A stretch of 64,000 bases of DNA from positions 40,001 through 104,000 of the forward strand of contig WPIO01000213.1 in NCBI GenBank assembly GCA_009760855.2, given 5' to 3'. Shown piece after piece: positions 1-18,985 of the stretch. Numbering within the stretch: the stretch's first letter is position 1; each line of letters opens with the position of its first letter. Source of the DNA: Cristatella mucedo. Taxonomy: Eukaryota > Bryozoa > Phylactolaemata > Cristatellidae. The notes beneath the pieces were generated by a model. That model did not search any database. It was not told the DNA's origin and saw nothing but the letters and a program-made list of their open reading frames with translations. A program made the position numbers and the translations under genes.

Positions 1-89
1 CATCGATCAGACCGCGCACCGGAGCCTCCGGACTGCGACGCGTTGGTTGAGAGCGCATGTGCGAGCGAGCGGCGCGCGGCCTCGAGCAG

Positions 90-8233
<8,144 letters not shown>

Positions 8234-8304
8234 ACTATGCACCGCGCGCGCGTGCGCTCGACCACGCGAGCGACAGATGGCGGCGGTCGGCGGCGCTGTT
8301 TTCC

Positions 8305-8398
8305 GCTACAGCGAGCGCCACAGCAACACGCTACAGCGAGCGCTACAGCAACACGCCGCAGCGAGCGCTACAGCGAGCGCTACAGCGAGCGCTACACT
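8305..8398. repeat. 12-bp GAGCGCTACAGC repeat in dynein 3' UTR
   Basis: Imperfect copies of CAGCGAGCGCTA, some with CAACACGC inserts, lie just after the dynein stop codon at 8233 and before the poly(A) signal at 8474. Confidence 0.8.
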
Positions 8399-8473
8399 CC
8401 GTTCGTCCGCCTACAGAGCAGCCCTCTTTTTTGTAAAGTGCTTTTCTGTTTCCGTCCGAAGATTTTTGTTTTG

Positions 8474-8479
8474 AATAAA
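8474..8479 (+). terminator. Dynein poly(A) signal AATAAA
   Basis: AATAAA 241 bp after the stop codon, at the point where base composition falls from GC-rich to AT-rich. It is the likely 3' end signal of the dynein transcript. Confidence 0.6.
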
Positions 8480-8617
8480 TTCACACCAAGCATGCGCCAA
8501 ACCAGCAACCAAAGAAGGCGGAGAAGCGGTGGAGCGGCGTAAGTGGACTCGCCCACCCAACAGGAAGTCGAAACGCATTCGCAGTACACGCTGACATTGA
8601 TACAAAAAGCGATAAGA

Positions 8618-8715
8618 AACACTTTATAGCGCCCTGGGATGAATAGACCTTTTTACAGGCACTTAACGCGTGCTGGCAATAAAGCATGTCAACTGAATGG
8701 CGTTAACATTTAGGG
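8618..8715 (-). mobile_element. Degraded LINE-A 3' end
   Basis: The stretch CTTTATAGCGCCCTGGG and the following bases align loosely with the reverse complement of the LINE-A 3' UTR (compare 24990-25080). It is old and short. Confidence 0.45.
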
Positions 8716-9029
8716 ATTTATTTATTTATTTTTTATTAGGGATTCACATTTAATGATGGCAGTTTCAGTTCGCGAAAGCACGCAAAGGACAAGTCTGAGA
8801 GAATAAATTTATTTATATATATAACATATATATATAAATTTATAAAAATACATTTATAAATTGCTTTGATAAACTTGAGCTTCTTTTCTTATGACATGAA
8901 ATCATGCGACGACAACGTGTTGTCAGTTTCTAGCTGTGAGTTTCTAGCTTTGGGAGCATTAGAGGTAGAAGCTGTAGGCCGAAGTATAGCCAAGAGCTTA
9001 CCGTACAGCACTAACAAGGAAAAGACCTA
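8716..9029. other. AT-rich spacer, no gene seen
   Basis: About 300 bp including a TATATA-rich stretch near 8812-8850. No reading frame, splice-site pair or repeat family recognised. Confidence 0.5.
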
Positions 9030-9933
9030 AATTACAGACTCGCTAGTTATGCATGTCAAGACGGGATGTCACAAATGCATGGACCAACTTAGACGCGGTA
9101 TCCGTGTCTAAACAAGCCCGAGTTTTAGCAGTGCTATGTAGCTGAAAGTAGGCAGACTTAAATGTGGAGCTGATGTGGTCGTCTAATGAAAGGTCGCTTT
9201 GGAACAGGTCACGACGTAGAATTCACGACGAAGAATTCCACAGGATTCTATTAAATATTCTGGATGAGCCAATTTCGATCGTTAAGCTTATCAATTTCTG
9301 AACGATGATACTTAGTTTTCCTATAAATAGTCAGTTGGTTTTGTCGTCATTCAATTTAAGCTAGTTTTCTGCCATAAATGCTTAGATGTAATCAATGCAT
9401 GCACCGAGAGTGTGTTGAGAATTCGACTTGCTCGAGCGCTGGGAAGGATCAAAGCAAATGTACAGCTGAATGTATAAAAATGAAAGTCTAGATTGAGCTT
9501 GGCGATTACATCGGCAAGACAGAGTATGAATTGCAAAACAAGTGATCAAGCACAGATCCACAAGGTGCTTGTGGTACCCCTTGTAGTACTTTAGTGATTT
9601 CTTGGATGATTTTTGCCCAGTCACATCAATGCACAGCAGTCTCTCGCTGAGATTGAAACTAAACATTACAGAGCTATGCCTGTGATGCCCAGGCGAGATG
9701 AGAGGCGCTCGAGAAGGACTCGGTGAACAATAGTACAAAACGCTCCCAAAAAAAAGCAGATCGACTTGACCTAAGTCTGCATTCCTGATAAGCTCGTTAT
9801 CCGGGCAAAGCAATGCTGACCAATCGATGGATTTATATGCTTTAAAACCAGACCGGAATTCGATTTCTAGACTTGAAGTTTCAATGTGAGAGTTTAGCTC
9901 AGGGGCCTAACAGCAGCCTTTTTGAAAGGTGCG
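9030..9933 (-). mobile_element. LINE-A reverse transcriptase fragment
   Basis: Reverse-strand match to the RT region of LINE-A: the segment runs from the thumb/C-terminal region (GACGGGATGTCAC...GCATGGACC near 9060) back to the early RT motif encoding APFKKA (about 9905-9933). It has many stops and indels. Both ends are truncated; no (ATT)n tail is present. Confidence 0.75.
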
Positions 9934-11019
9934 CGGTTGGTTGACGGCGAAGCTAAACGACAAGAGTCAGAGAAGTCTCTACGCGGCGAGCAATTCAATC
10001 GGCCAAGGTCAAGGTCGATTGATCCGGTGAAATTGAGCAAGAGAAATGAGTTATCTTGGAATTTCGTGGCGAAATGAGCCTTGATGTGCACGCACACGGG
10101 TGCTTGACGGGGAGCCAGCCCCCGCTCAGCTCGGATAAAAGTGGTGTGCTGTGGCAATAGTGACTGACGCTCACGGCAACGAGATTTCGCACGCAGCTTC
10201 TTATCGTCCAGGTTGGGATGGCCTTGAACTCAAAGGAGAAACGCAAAACGGAAAACCTCGAACCTCGGTGTGTCACATGTCTGCGTGCACCAACTTAGCT
10301 GAGGCATCCTTAGCTGCATTAAAAATGTGAGCCTAGACTGAGTTTAGCTATTGAAACGGCAAGAGTTGAAGTGTAAAAAATTGTACAGGAAGTCGAAATA
10401 CAACTACACGCTTGAGTTAGCTCGTGCTTAAAAGGCTCACCCACCTGACTGATTGTTGGCCGTCGAAGTTTTGTCTGTGGTCTGAATTCTCTCACCCCTA
10501 CGTGACCTCAACCGTTGCCATAGGCGAGATGATGAGTGCTCTAGGAGTTGGAATTAATCGGCGATAATTAATATATTTATTATATAATGATTATAATTGT
10601 AATGAAATATTATTACGTATAATTCAAATAGTAATACTTAATAATTATAATGAAATATGATTACGTATAATACAAATAATAATACTTAATAATTATTATA
10701 GTAATGAAAATTAATAAACAATAAAATAAATCTTACATTGTTAATACTTGTTTATTAATTTTTTTCTCTATGTATGAAGATAATAAAACCGATAATACTA
10801 TAAATGTATATATAATATTTTGGAATAATATATTATATTATAAGGATTGTTATATCGCCATCCATGTTAAGGAACGCTGTAGAGCAATGTACAAATACTA
10901 GCAGAGAAATACTAGCAGAGACCAAGTAAACATTTTAAGTAGTTAGTCGTACAGTAGTGCTGACTCCGTGGGATGACTTGTTCAAAATCCTGACAGGACC
11001 ACAATATCTAGGTTTGATT
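9934..11019. other. AT-rich interval with a 48-bp tandem duplication
   Basis: No gene recognised. At 10600-10700 a 48-bp AT-rich unit containing TAATGAAATAT and ATTACGTATAA occurs twice in tandem. The 10560-10860 stretch is very AT-rich. Confidence 0.5.
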
Positions 11020-11215
11020 TTTTTAGCGTATTGGCTAGTATTGGCTTCAGCGTCTTTAATAGGAATTATTGTAATTTATGCGTATAGCGCCACAAGAAAT
11101 TAATTCTCTATTCAGGCGCTTCACATATGCCTCGGGGCTCGAGCCCACGACCTTAGTCAGACCTCGGTCGGGGCGAGCGCCTTATCCGCTGGACGAACCG
11201 GCGCGGCGATAGGCA
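11020..11215 (-). mobile_element. tRNA-derived SINE (family 2) with LINE-A-like tail
   Basis: On the minus strand an A-box-like GCGGATAAGGCGCTCGCC is followed by a B-box-like GTCGTGGGCTCGAGCCCC. The 3' part, AAGCGCCTGAATAGAGAA...GGCGCTATA, has the same stem-loop layout as the LINE-A 3' end (AAGCGCC...AGAGA...GGCGCTTTA). Shared tails are known to let a LINE mobilise a SINE; that is my inference here. A sister copy lies at 63325-63475. Confidence 0.6.
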
Positions 11216-11357
11216 GAAGGGAAGAATGGACGGACTTTTTTAAGCTCTCGTGGTCAAGTGATGAGTTCTAGTAAGTGACTTGAAATGTTCGAGTCTACGT
11301 AAAAAGATATAGGGGAGACAACGCCTTAAGCTAAGCCAGCAGACGTGCAGACTTGCA

Positions 11358-11487
11358 GACAGAAGGAAGGCGGACAGAAGGAAGGCGGACAGAAGGAAGG
11401 CGGACAGAAGGAAGGCGGACAGAAGGAAGGCGGACAGAAGGAAGGCGGACAGAAGGAAGGCGGACAGAAGGAAGGCGGACAGAAGGC
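11358..11487. repeat. 15-bp minisatellite GACAGAAGGAAGGCG
   Basis: About 8.6 nearly identical head-to-tail copies of a 15-bp purine-rich unit. There are no spacers, so it is not CRISPR-like. Confidence 0.95.
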
Positions 11488-11754
11488 GTGGGCGTGAATA
11501 GAGATTAAGTTTTCATAATGTGCTATGTAAATGAATTCAGTTTGCTAATTCTTGCCTTTCATTTTCTCTTAGTTGTGCGAGTTTCAATCTGCTAGCAACC
11601 AGCAGCTGATAGGCCTTGAATGTGCTATGCAAAAATCTCCTACGTAATGCCCATAACCCCATAGAGCCTTTAATATATTGTGTACAAAGATTTTAGGTTG
11701 TATGTTAATAATTGGTCTCTCTTCTGTATGTGAAATTTATTTCAGCTTCATAAC

Positions 11755-12527
11755 GTTGCTAAAATTAGGGCTTGTTTAGATAAGGATACCACGTCCAAGT
11801 TGGTCCATGCATTCGTGACATCTCGTCTCGACTTCTGCAACTCACTGCTTACTGGCCTACCAGCATGTGCAATCAGGCGATTGCAGCTGGTGCAAAACTC
11901 TGCAGCTAGGCTTGTCTGTCGTGAGCGTCGCAGTTGCCACATTACTCCACTTCTCGCCGATCTGCACTGGTTACCAGTCAAGCAACGGATTGACTTCAAG
12001 GTTTTGTCGCTCACTTTTAGGTCTCTTCATTCTATGGCTCCAGCCTATCTTTCAGATATACTACCCCATCAGGCAAAGCATCGTACCACTCGCTTTTCGG
12101 AATCCAACAGTCTAGAAATACCTCGTACAAACCTTAAATCCTTTGGAGACCGTGCATTTAGCTCGTATGCTCCCACAGCCTGGAACTCCCTCCCGACCTG
12201 CATCAGAACATCCCCTGACCTGACCACATTTAAAAGAAACTTAAAAACATACCTATTTAGGACAGCATTTAGTGGGTCCTTGTGATTCGTCCTCGATGTG
12301 CTTATGCGTGCTGACACTGTTCATGCTGCCACTAACCACATTTGCATGCTGACCCAGTGCATGTAACCCCTAACCATGTTATTCATTTTGTTTGTTCTTC
12401 AAGCATGATTTTACTTACTATTCTATTGCGTATCACTTTGCAGCAAATGTAAAGCGCCTAGAAAGAGATTAAGTTCTCTGAGGGCGCTTTATCAAGTGCA
12501 ATATTATTATTATTATTATTATTATTT
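11755..12527 (+). mobile_element. 5'-truncated LINE-A
   Basis: Encodes the C-terminal region of the LINE-A RT protein in one open frame to the stop near 12285 (key strings RLDFCNSLLTGLPA, HWLPVKQRIDFK, AWNSLPTCIRTSP), then the 3' UTR hairpin and (ATT)n at about 12507-12526. It is 5'-truncated in the middle of ORF2, as is usual for LINE insertions. It is very close in sequence to the copies at 37186-38711 and 49371-49973. Confidence 0.9.
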
Positions 12528-12778
12528 GAAAGACTAGGCAAGATTATGTAGCTGACCTATTTTAGTAATCCTTCATGGCATAACAAGCATGGCTGACTGT
12601 TGTTGATACTTCTGCATGAGTCTGTAAGCATTGCTTTGGCATTCATGCGGCTCAAGCGGGCAGGCATAACAACTTGACATTATTGTGCATTCTGACGTAA
12701 TACGAGAATGCATGCAAGTCAGATTTAGCTCCGGTCAAGCCTTATATTGTTTTGACTCCAAGCCTGTTTATTTCGTAG

Positions 12779-12955
12779 GCGGAACGAACTAGAGCCAAAC
12801 AAGTAGGTGCACTCTTCACAATACTGTCTTTAAAGGGGCTAAAGGTCGGTCACTTCTTTGCTGAAGCTCTTGAGGATTGTGAAGCTTATACTCTTGCCGA
12901 TGAGTTCAAAACAAAACTCAAAGCCGAAATTGAACGGGGAACAAAGACTAGCTAA
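12779..12955 (+). CDS. Possible terminal exon, CARD-like
   Basis: A TTTCGTAG acceptor is followed by 58 in-frame codons ending in TAA; the two other frames close quickly. The product contains RAKQVGALFTILSLKG and HFFAEALEDCEAYTLADE, which resemble the second half of a CARD/death-fold domain (hydrophobic helix, then F..AL......LA..L). A consensus donor, CAG|GTAAGT, follows the stop at about 12965, so the exon may continue into a 3' UTR intron. Upstream exons were not found; LINE-A at 11755-12527 could sit in the preceding intron. This is tentative. Confidence 0.35.
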   Translation, partial: AERTRAKQVGALFTILSLKGLKVGHFFAEALEDCEAYTLADEFKTKLKAEIERGTKTS

Positions 12956-13258
12956 GCCTGCTCAGGTAAGTGTCCGGAGAGTAAGTCGGAATGAGTTTCT
13001 AATGGGTGATGTCAGGTGTCTGTTCAGTAATTGAGCACTCCTGAGTGTCAAGTAAGCTTGCCCGGGTGATTTCAGTGTGAGCGATTTCATTTTCTTCAAT
13101 TATTAAGCCGGAGTGAGTGTCCAGTGAGCTAACCAATGTGATTCGAGGGGGTATTTGTTGTGAGTCTCAAATGATTGAGCCTGCATGAATCACAAGTGAA
13201 TTAGGCTTTGTTTCTGTGCTGCCATTTATTCCATGATACAGGGCATGCTATAATAATC

Positions 13259-13484
13259 CACTAACCACATTTGCATGCTGACCCTGTGCATGTCACCCCT
13301 AACCATGTTATTCATGCTGTTTATCAAGCATGATATTACTCAATTGCGTTTCCCTTTGAAGCAAATGTAAAGCACCTAGAAAGAGATTGAGTTCTCTGAA
13401 GGCTCTTTATCAAGTGCATTATTATTATTATAATTACACTTGATAAATTGACCTCAGAGAACTCAATGTATTTCTAGGCTCTTA
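13259..13484. mobile_element. Two LINE-A 3' ends, tail to tail
   Basis: 13259-13432 is a + strand LINE-A 3' UTR ending in ATTATTATTATAAT. It is followed at once by a minus-strand LINE-A terminal segment (CACTTGATAAATTGACCTCAGAGAACTC) at 13434-13484. The pair forms a short inverted repeat. Confidence 0.7.
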
Positions 13485-14559
13485 AAATTGGCTGGTTCTG
13501 ATGAGACTGCAATATGTGAGCATAGGTGAGCAAGCCCCGGTGAAAGTATATGCGATAAAAACCGGAAGTTTCGCTCACGCACTGAATACCAAAAGCCTAC
13601 AAGGCCATTCGAGGGACAGTATAATGACTAAATTATAGTTATCCTGTATTGCAAATATGAAGATTTAGGAGATCGGATGCGTAGGCTTGTGTTAGCGAAT
13701 GAAGTGATTTGCAAGTCTGACGTACAATCTGGAAGTGCATCTGATGTTTGATTGTACCAAGTAAAGCTCAGACGTAATTTGTGCGTCCGATCACGATTTA
13801 GTAGAGAATCAGAGCTGCAGAAGATGTAAAGGAATTTAACACGATCACATCGTCAGAGTTTATGTAAAGTATCTATAGAGAGTTATGGTCTCTGGGGGGC
13901 TACACGAATGCACTTTCCTAATATTATGATTCTTATCGTCTAAAGCCAATGCGAGATTTAGTAGCCCCTCGGATGTGTCGTCCTAAGTTTTGCTATGAAA
14001 TGTCTTGACATTTTTCCCACGTTTTACCTGCTACTCATCAAGTATCGAATCCGTTTCAAAAACACATGCCTGGCCTGCAGATTAATTCCTTTACTAGCAC
14101 CAGCCTATCAATATTATCTTCCATTGTTTTCATTATAATCTCGAAATATGTCTGTCTTATAGTCACCTTACCACCGTTCTTCGAATACATTTCATGGTCC
14201 ACAGCCTACTATTTGTGTCAGAAGCCACGACCAACATTTACATTTTGCATAAGCTAAGCACGAAATGAAGCATAGATTACCAAGCCATTTCAATTTTCAG
14301 AAACCAGTATTTTGATGTTCTTCCTTTGCCAACCCGAATTTATCACTTGTAAATCTCTCTGCTTTACGGGCTATTCTGTTACTGAGTCGATGCATTTTAT
14401 GGAGCAAGTCAAATAATCATAACACAAGTCTGCTAGTGTTATAGCTTGCTTTAACGCTTGTAATATCAAAGACTGTTGCCACAGCTTTGTTATGCAGACT
14501 GCTTCCACACCTCGCCCTCACGTCCGATCCTTATCTAGGATTAGGAACTGTTTCTGTAA
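13485..14559. other. No gene recognised
   Basis: About 1.1 kb of moderately AT-rich sequence. Short reading frames only (for example 14066-14257), with no recognisable domain or repeat family. Confidence 0.4.
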
Positions 14560-14696
14560 TGTATGCCCATCGCTAACTCCACAAAGTCTATGTGGGTGTA
14601 ACGACGGAAAGTTTTGTATAGCCCACTCACAGCCTTATTGGCATTCGGTAGCCAACTGACTTGATCTCATGCAACCAAGAGAAAGTGGGAAGTGTA
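14560..14696 (-). mobile_element. LINE-B 3' UTR fragment
   Basis: Reverse-strand match to the LINE-B 3' end (CTCCACAAAGTC, GCCCACTCACAGCC, CATTCGGTAGCCAAC). It sits just before a second, longer LINE-B copy; repeated GTAATGTAATG at the junction is the end of that next copy's tail. Confidence 0.65.
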
Positions 14697-16825
14697 ATGT
14701 AATGTAATGCATCTCCGTCTGAAACTCCACAAAGTCATAAAGAACATGTGGGTGTTAGGCAGGAGAGTTTTTTTATAGCGCACTCACAGCCTAAGCAGCT
14801 TTTGATACGCATTCGGTAGCCAACAGACTTCGTCTCATGCAACCAAGGGAAGGTGGGAAGCATAGCAGAGTCAGGAGAGCAGTTGAAGTAGTGAGTAGCA
14901 TGGAAGTAGCAGCTCCGGATCGCTGAAAAGGATGAACCATAGTCGGCAGCAGGAGAGTAGTTGTCGTTGCATAAGAATTGTGGAAGGGAGTTCCACAGTC
15001 TAGGACTTGCTGAGCGAAAGCTTCTGTCGCTAACCATCTTTAAGTCTAGGAATGGAAAAGCTAATTTATTGTCCTCACACGACCTGAGGGCAAGACAGGC
15101 TGAAACCGATGCAGCAGTTCAGCTAGGTACGAATTAGTTAAGCCGTGGCGGGCCTTGTGGGTCAGCATAACAACTTTGCTCTGTATCCGTTGCTCAACGG
15201 GCATCCATCCTAGCTCTTTTAGCAAAAGAGACACGTGCTCAAACTGCTGGGACTTGAAGACCAGCCTTGCAGCCATATTCATAGTCAGCTGCAGTGGGCT
15301 AATTGCTTCCTTCGGTAGCCCAGCCAAAAGGAAATAACAATAATCAAGCCGAGACAGAACTTAGGAGCAAGTTAAATTTTTACAAGCAACTGTGGGAGAG
15401 AGCTCTTAATCTTGGATATGGATCGGACGTGATGGCTAGCTGTAGAAGCAGTCTTCTGAATGAAGCTTTTTAAATTGAGGCAGCTGTCGAAAACGACACC
15501 TACATTTCGAGCACGTGGTGATCGTCGCACAATAGCATCACCTTTTAGAACAGCAAAGCCTTTTAATCCAGCCACACGCTTAGGGTGTCCTATGAGAAGA
15601 AGTTCGGTTTTATCGTCATTTAATTTCAGGAAGTTTTCCGACATCCAGGATCGAATATCGGCAAGGCAAGCATTCAGTTTCTCAGTTGCTGCAGCACATT
15701 CCGACGGTTTGAATGACAAATATAGCTGATTATCGTCAGCATAGAAGTGATATCCTATTCCATGGGCCTTAATCACTTTTCCCAGAGGTTGTGTATAAAT
15801 GGAGAACAGCAAGGTACCAAGTACAGACCCGTAAGGGACTCCACCGGTGACCCTTCTCGTGTCTGAGACCTGACCCCACACACGACACGTATTGAACACG
15901 ATCAGATAAGTACGATTTAAACCACGCCAGTGCTTCGTCTGCCAGAGCAATCGTTGTTCTCAATCGTTCAAGCAGAACCTCGTGATCAATGGTGTTGAAC
16001 GCAGCAGACAGATCTAGCAGTTAGGGCCGTGACTATGCCGTCGTCGTTGCCACGTAGGATGTCATTGTTAACACGGGGAGAGCAGTTGCAGTGAAGTGCT
16101 GCCTCTTGAACCCTTACTGAAATGTTTCTAACATTCCATTATTTTTAATATGTTCAACCAGCTGCTTAGCAACAATTTTTTCAAGAATCTTTGACAAGAA
16201 AGGAAGAAGTGAAACTGGGCGATAGTTTGCAATGACCTCCGTGTCTAATCCAGGCTTTTTAAGAATAGATCTAATGATTGCCGATTTGAATTACTCGGGG
16301 ACGACCCTTTCTCCCAAAGAAGCATTAAAAATCTTGGTTATGGCAGGGCTAAGTTAGTCTGCCAGTGAAGACCACAGAGATGAAGGTATAGGGCTTTAGG
16401 AGACGAGCTATTTTTGCTGGACTTTATTAAGGTAGCCACATCGCATGCAGAAACATCGGAGAACCTTTTAAGGAAGGTCACAGGTTGTGGAACCGTGATT
16501 GCTTTATTCGGAGGGCACTTGATGGAGGCACGAATGTGCATATTTTTTCAGTAAAGAAGGCTTAAAACTTTTCGGCTGAGCCCTTAATATCTGGGGAGTC
16601 AGACCTCACAGCATTGGCCAGTAAATGGTTACTATCTTGTAAATAGGTTTAGTGTCCGACTGGCAGGAATTCAGCTTTCTAATGAAAAAGGAAGTCCTGG
16701 TGTTTTAAGCTTTCGGGTGTAAGCACGAAGGAAGTCTTTGAAATTGACTAGATCTGCATCATACCCCGATTTCTTGAAACGACGTTCAAGCCTGAGCCTA
16801 ACCCGGTGCATCTTTAGGAACACTT
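14697..16825 (-). mobile_element. LINE-B, 5'-truncated, broken ORF2
   Basis: Minus-strand non-LTR retrotransposon distinct from LINE-A. Pieces in coding order: a linker near 16780 (RRFKKSGYDADLVNFKDFLR), a region at 16541-16338, then RT with YFYADDNQLYLSF-type catalytic box (the YHFYADD string is intact at about 15740), the C-terminal domain at 15327-14735 (SFRSASPRLWNSLPQF) and a 3' tail with ATTAC-like repeats at 14690-14700. Several frameshifts and stops interrupt the ORF. The protein family is that of CR1/L2-like LINEs. Confidence 0.85.
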
Positions 16826-17245
16826 TTTGTAAGTAAAGCAGATTCAGGAGACCAGTTGAGGTTGTGGGTGGCATGGAAGTAGAAGCTCAGGACTGCTGAA
16901 AAGGATGAGCCATCGTTGGCATGAGAAGAGTATTTGTCGTCGCATAAGAACCGTCGGAGTGAGTTCCACAGCCTACTACCTGCAGAGCTAAAGCTTTTGT
17001 CACAAAAAGTCTTTGAGCATTGGATTTGAGCAGCTACTTTCTTGACCAAATAGAGCTGAGAGCATGAGGAGGCTGAAACTGGTTCGGCAGTTCATCTAGG
17101 TTTGGAGGAGCCAAGCCTTGCCAGGCCTCAAGTTTGGCATAAGAACTTTGCTCTGTATTCGTTGATGAACCGGCAGCTATCCTAGCTTATTTAGCAAACG
17201 AGGCACGTGGTCAAGCATCTGGGACTTGGAAACTCGCCTTTCAGC
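16826..17245 (-). mobile_element. Second LINE-B 3' fragment
   Basis: Minus-strand match to the C-terminal region of LINE-B ORF2 (SFSSAGSRLWNSLRRF, AVLSFYFHATHNLNWSP). It abuts the 5' end of the copy at 14697-16825. The junction near 16826 joins two unrelated parts of the consensus, so these are two insertions or one rearranged copy. Confidence 0.7.
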
Positions 17246-17261
17246 CGTATTCATTGCTAAT

Positions 17262-17321
17262 TCCTAATAATAATAATGCACTTGATAAAGTGCCCCCAGG
17301 TAACTTAATCTCTTTTTTGGC
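17262..17321 (-). mobile_element. LINE-A 3' terminal fragment
   Basis: AATAATAATAATGCACTTGATAAAG, then CCCCAGG and AACTTAATCTCTTTT, is the reverse complement of the LINE-A 3' hairpin and (ATT)n tail. Confidence 0.7.
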
Positions 17322-17392
17322 ACTTGTGGCCTAGGTGCTATGTCCTGACTGTCATATGCTTCCCAATTCTCTGTATTGCATGAAACGAAATC

Positions 17393-17520
17393 TGTTGTCT
17401 ACCGAATGCCTACAGAATGCAGCTTAGGCTGTGAGTGGGCTATACAAAACTCTCCGGAGTAATACCAACGTGGTCGTTGTGGCTGTGTGGAATTACACAC
17501 GGAGACGTAACATAACATTA
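17393..17520 (+). mobile_element. LINE-B 3' UTR fragment
   Basis: Plus-strand match to the LINE-B 3' UTR (CCGAATGCCTACAGAATGC, GGCTGTGAGTGGGC, GGAATTACACACGGAG). Compare 53370-53480. Confidence 0.6.
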
Positions 17521-17572
17521 AGCAAATATCAAAATTGTTAAGAATTTCGGTTGCCATGTTTCTCTTGCAGTT

Positions 17573-18090
17573 CAAAGCTCTCGGTAAGAGATTTAGCAAT
17601 TTTGCAGTAAAGCTGAAAAGCCCTCATAACAAAATGCAAATTAATCTTACTAATAAGACTCTTAATCTATTCATAGTATAGAAAGTATGTTTGGCATCAG
17701 TACTTACAATTTTTGAAACTCACCTAATAAAATGCGAATAATGTATTCATTTATCCTGAAAAACTGCCATGGCTATCGTAAAATATGAGACTCTTCAGCT
17801 GTCTATCGATTTTTTGGCTTGGCTCAAAATGTTATTGAATTCAAGTCCCTGTTTACCATTTTCTGGTCCTGTACAGGTTCTCCGAAAATGGTAGCCTAGC
17901 TTTTGTCGATACATCGACTTTTTTTCAGGCGAATGCCGGAAAGAAGCCGCGAGGAATATTTGCTCAAGAACTTTTTTCTAAAAGTACTTTGAGGAACGAC
18001 TTCATGCTGCGATTCCACCGTCTCAACAGCCACTTATAGAAGCTACTTTGTTAAAATAGCGAATTCTCACGGCTTTCCTCCTTCAATAAA
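17573..18090 (+). CDS. Possible host exons and poly(A) signal
   Basis: Two exon-like pieces. At 17573 a TTCTCTTGCAG acceptor opens a 36-codon frame (starts FKALGKRFSNFAVKLKS). At 17929 a TTTTTTTCAG acceptor opens another 36-codon frame (ANAGKKPRGIFAQELFS at its start) that stops at 18037-18039, with AATAAA at 18085-18090. No domain is recognised and no upstream exon was found. This could be a terminal exon or chance. Confidence 0.22.
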
Positions 18091-18207
18091 GTCTAAGCAC
18101 CAACGTAGCACGAATATCACCTTGACTTCTATTTGTGACCAGCTGCAGGCAGTCATGAGCTACATTGAACAGATACATTTATGATGCTCCGAACCAAGCA
18201 TTAGTAC

Positions 18208-18330
18208 TGTAATGTAAAGTTCCTCGGTGAGTAGCTCCACAAAGCTACACCAAATAAGTACTATGCAGAAGCTTCCTAATGCCACTCACAGTTTAGTAGC
18301 TTTCGGTACTTATACGGTAAACTAGAGATT
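18208..18330 (-). mobile_element. Degraded LINE-B 3' fragment
   Basis: Reverse-strand similarity to the LINE-B 3' UTR (GTAATGTAAAGTTCC, CTCCACAAAGCTAC, CCACTCACAGTTTAG). Confidence 0.5.
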
Positions 18331-18724
18331 TCATCTCAAACAACCAACTACTGGCATGACGCATAGGTGAGTAACGACAGGCCTCTGAGCCGTCTAGTAT
18401 CTCAACAGTATCGTCTGTTGCAAGAGCAGTCATCTAGTCTAGCCGAACTTTTGAAGTGTCAAGTGAGTAGCAATTAATCTTCATCCTCATTTAGCATGAG
18501 GACAATTAAGGGCATCGAGAATCGAATGTCTCCAAGTCAAGCATTCGGGTTATCTGCAGCACATTCCGATGGCGTAGAACACAACAAATGCAGCTCGGTA
18601 TTTTTAGTATACAAGTTATAGGTGATGTTATAGCTTGAATCACTTAATACAGTACCTCAGTTAGACGACCAACAATGCTGATGTCAACGATCAACCATTA
18701 CCTCAACCGCTCTCAGATTAGCTC

Positions 18725-18985
18725 CTTACCTAATATAATGTATCTCCGTCTGTAACTCCACAAAGTCATCAAGACCATGAGGTGTTACTCAAGAGAGATT
18801 AGTATAACGCACTCATTGCCTAAGCGGCTTTCGGAACGCATTCGGTAGTCAACAGGCTTCGTCTCACGCAACGAAGAGAAAGTGGGAAGCATAGCACAGT
18901 CAGGACTGCAGCTGTGGTAGTGAGTAGCATGGAAGTACCAGCTGAGGACCACTGAGCCATAGTAGGTAGCAGGGAGAGTAGTGTC
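18725..18985 (-). mobile_element. LINE-B 3' fragment
   Basis: Reverse-strand LINE-B 3' UTR and end of ORF2 (ATCTCCGTCTGTAACTCCAC; GTGGTAGTGAGTAGCATGG). It ends where the LINE-A copy at 18986 begins. Confidence 0.7.

Noticed and set aside
11748-12014. Minus-strand open frames antisense to LINE-A (also 25467-25733, 37950-38216, 38271-38588, 49573-49836)
   Set aside because: The same antisense frame recurs in every LINE-A copy as a shadow of the RT gene; there is no independent start or domain.
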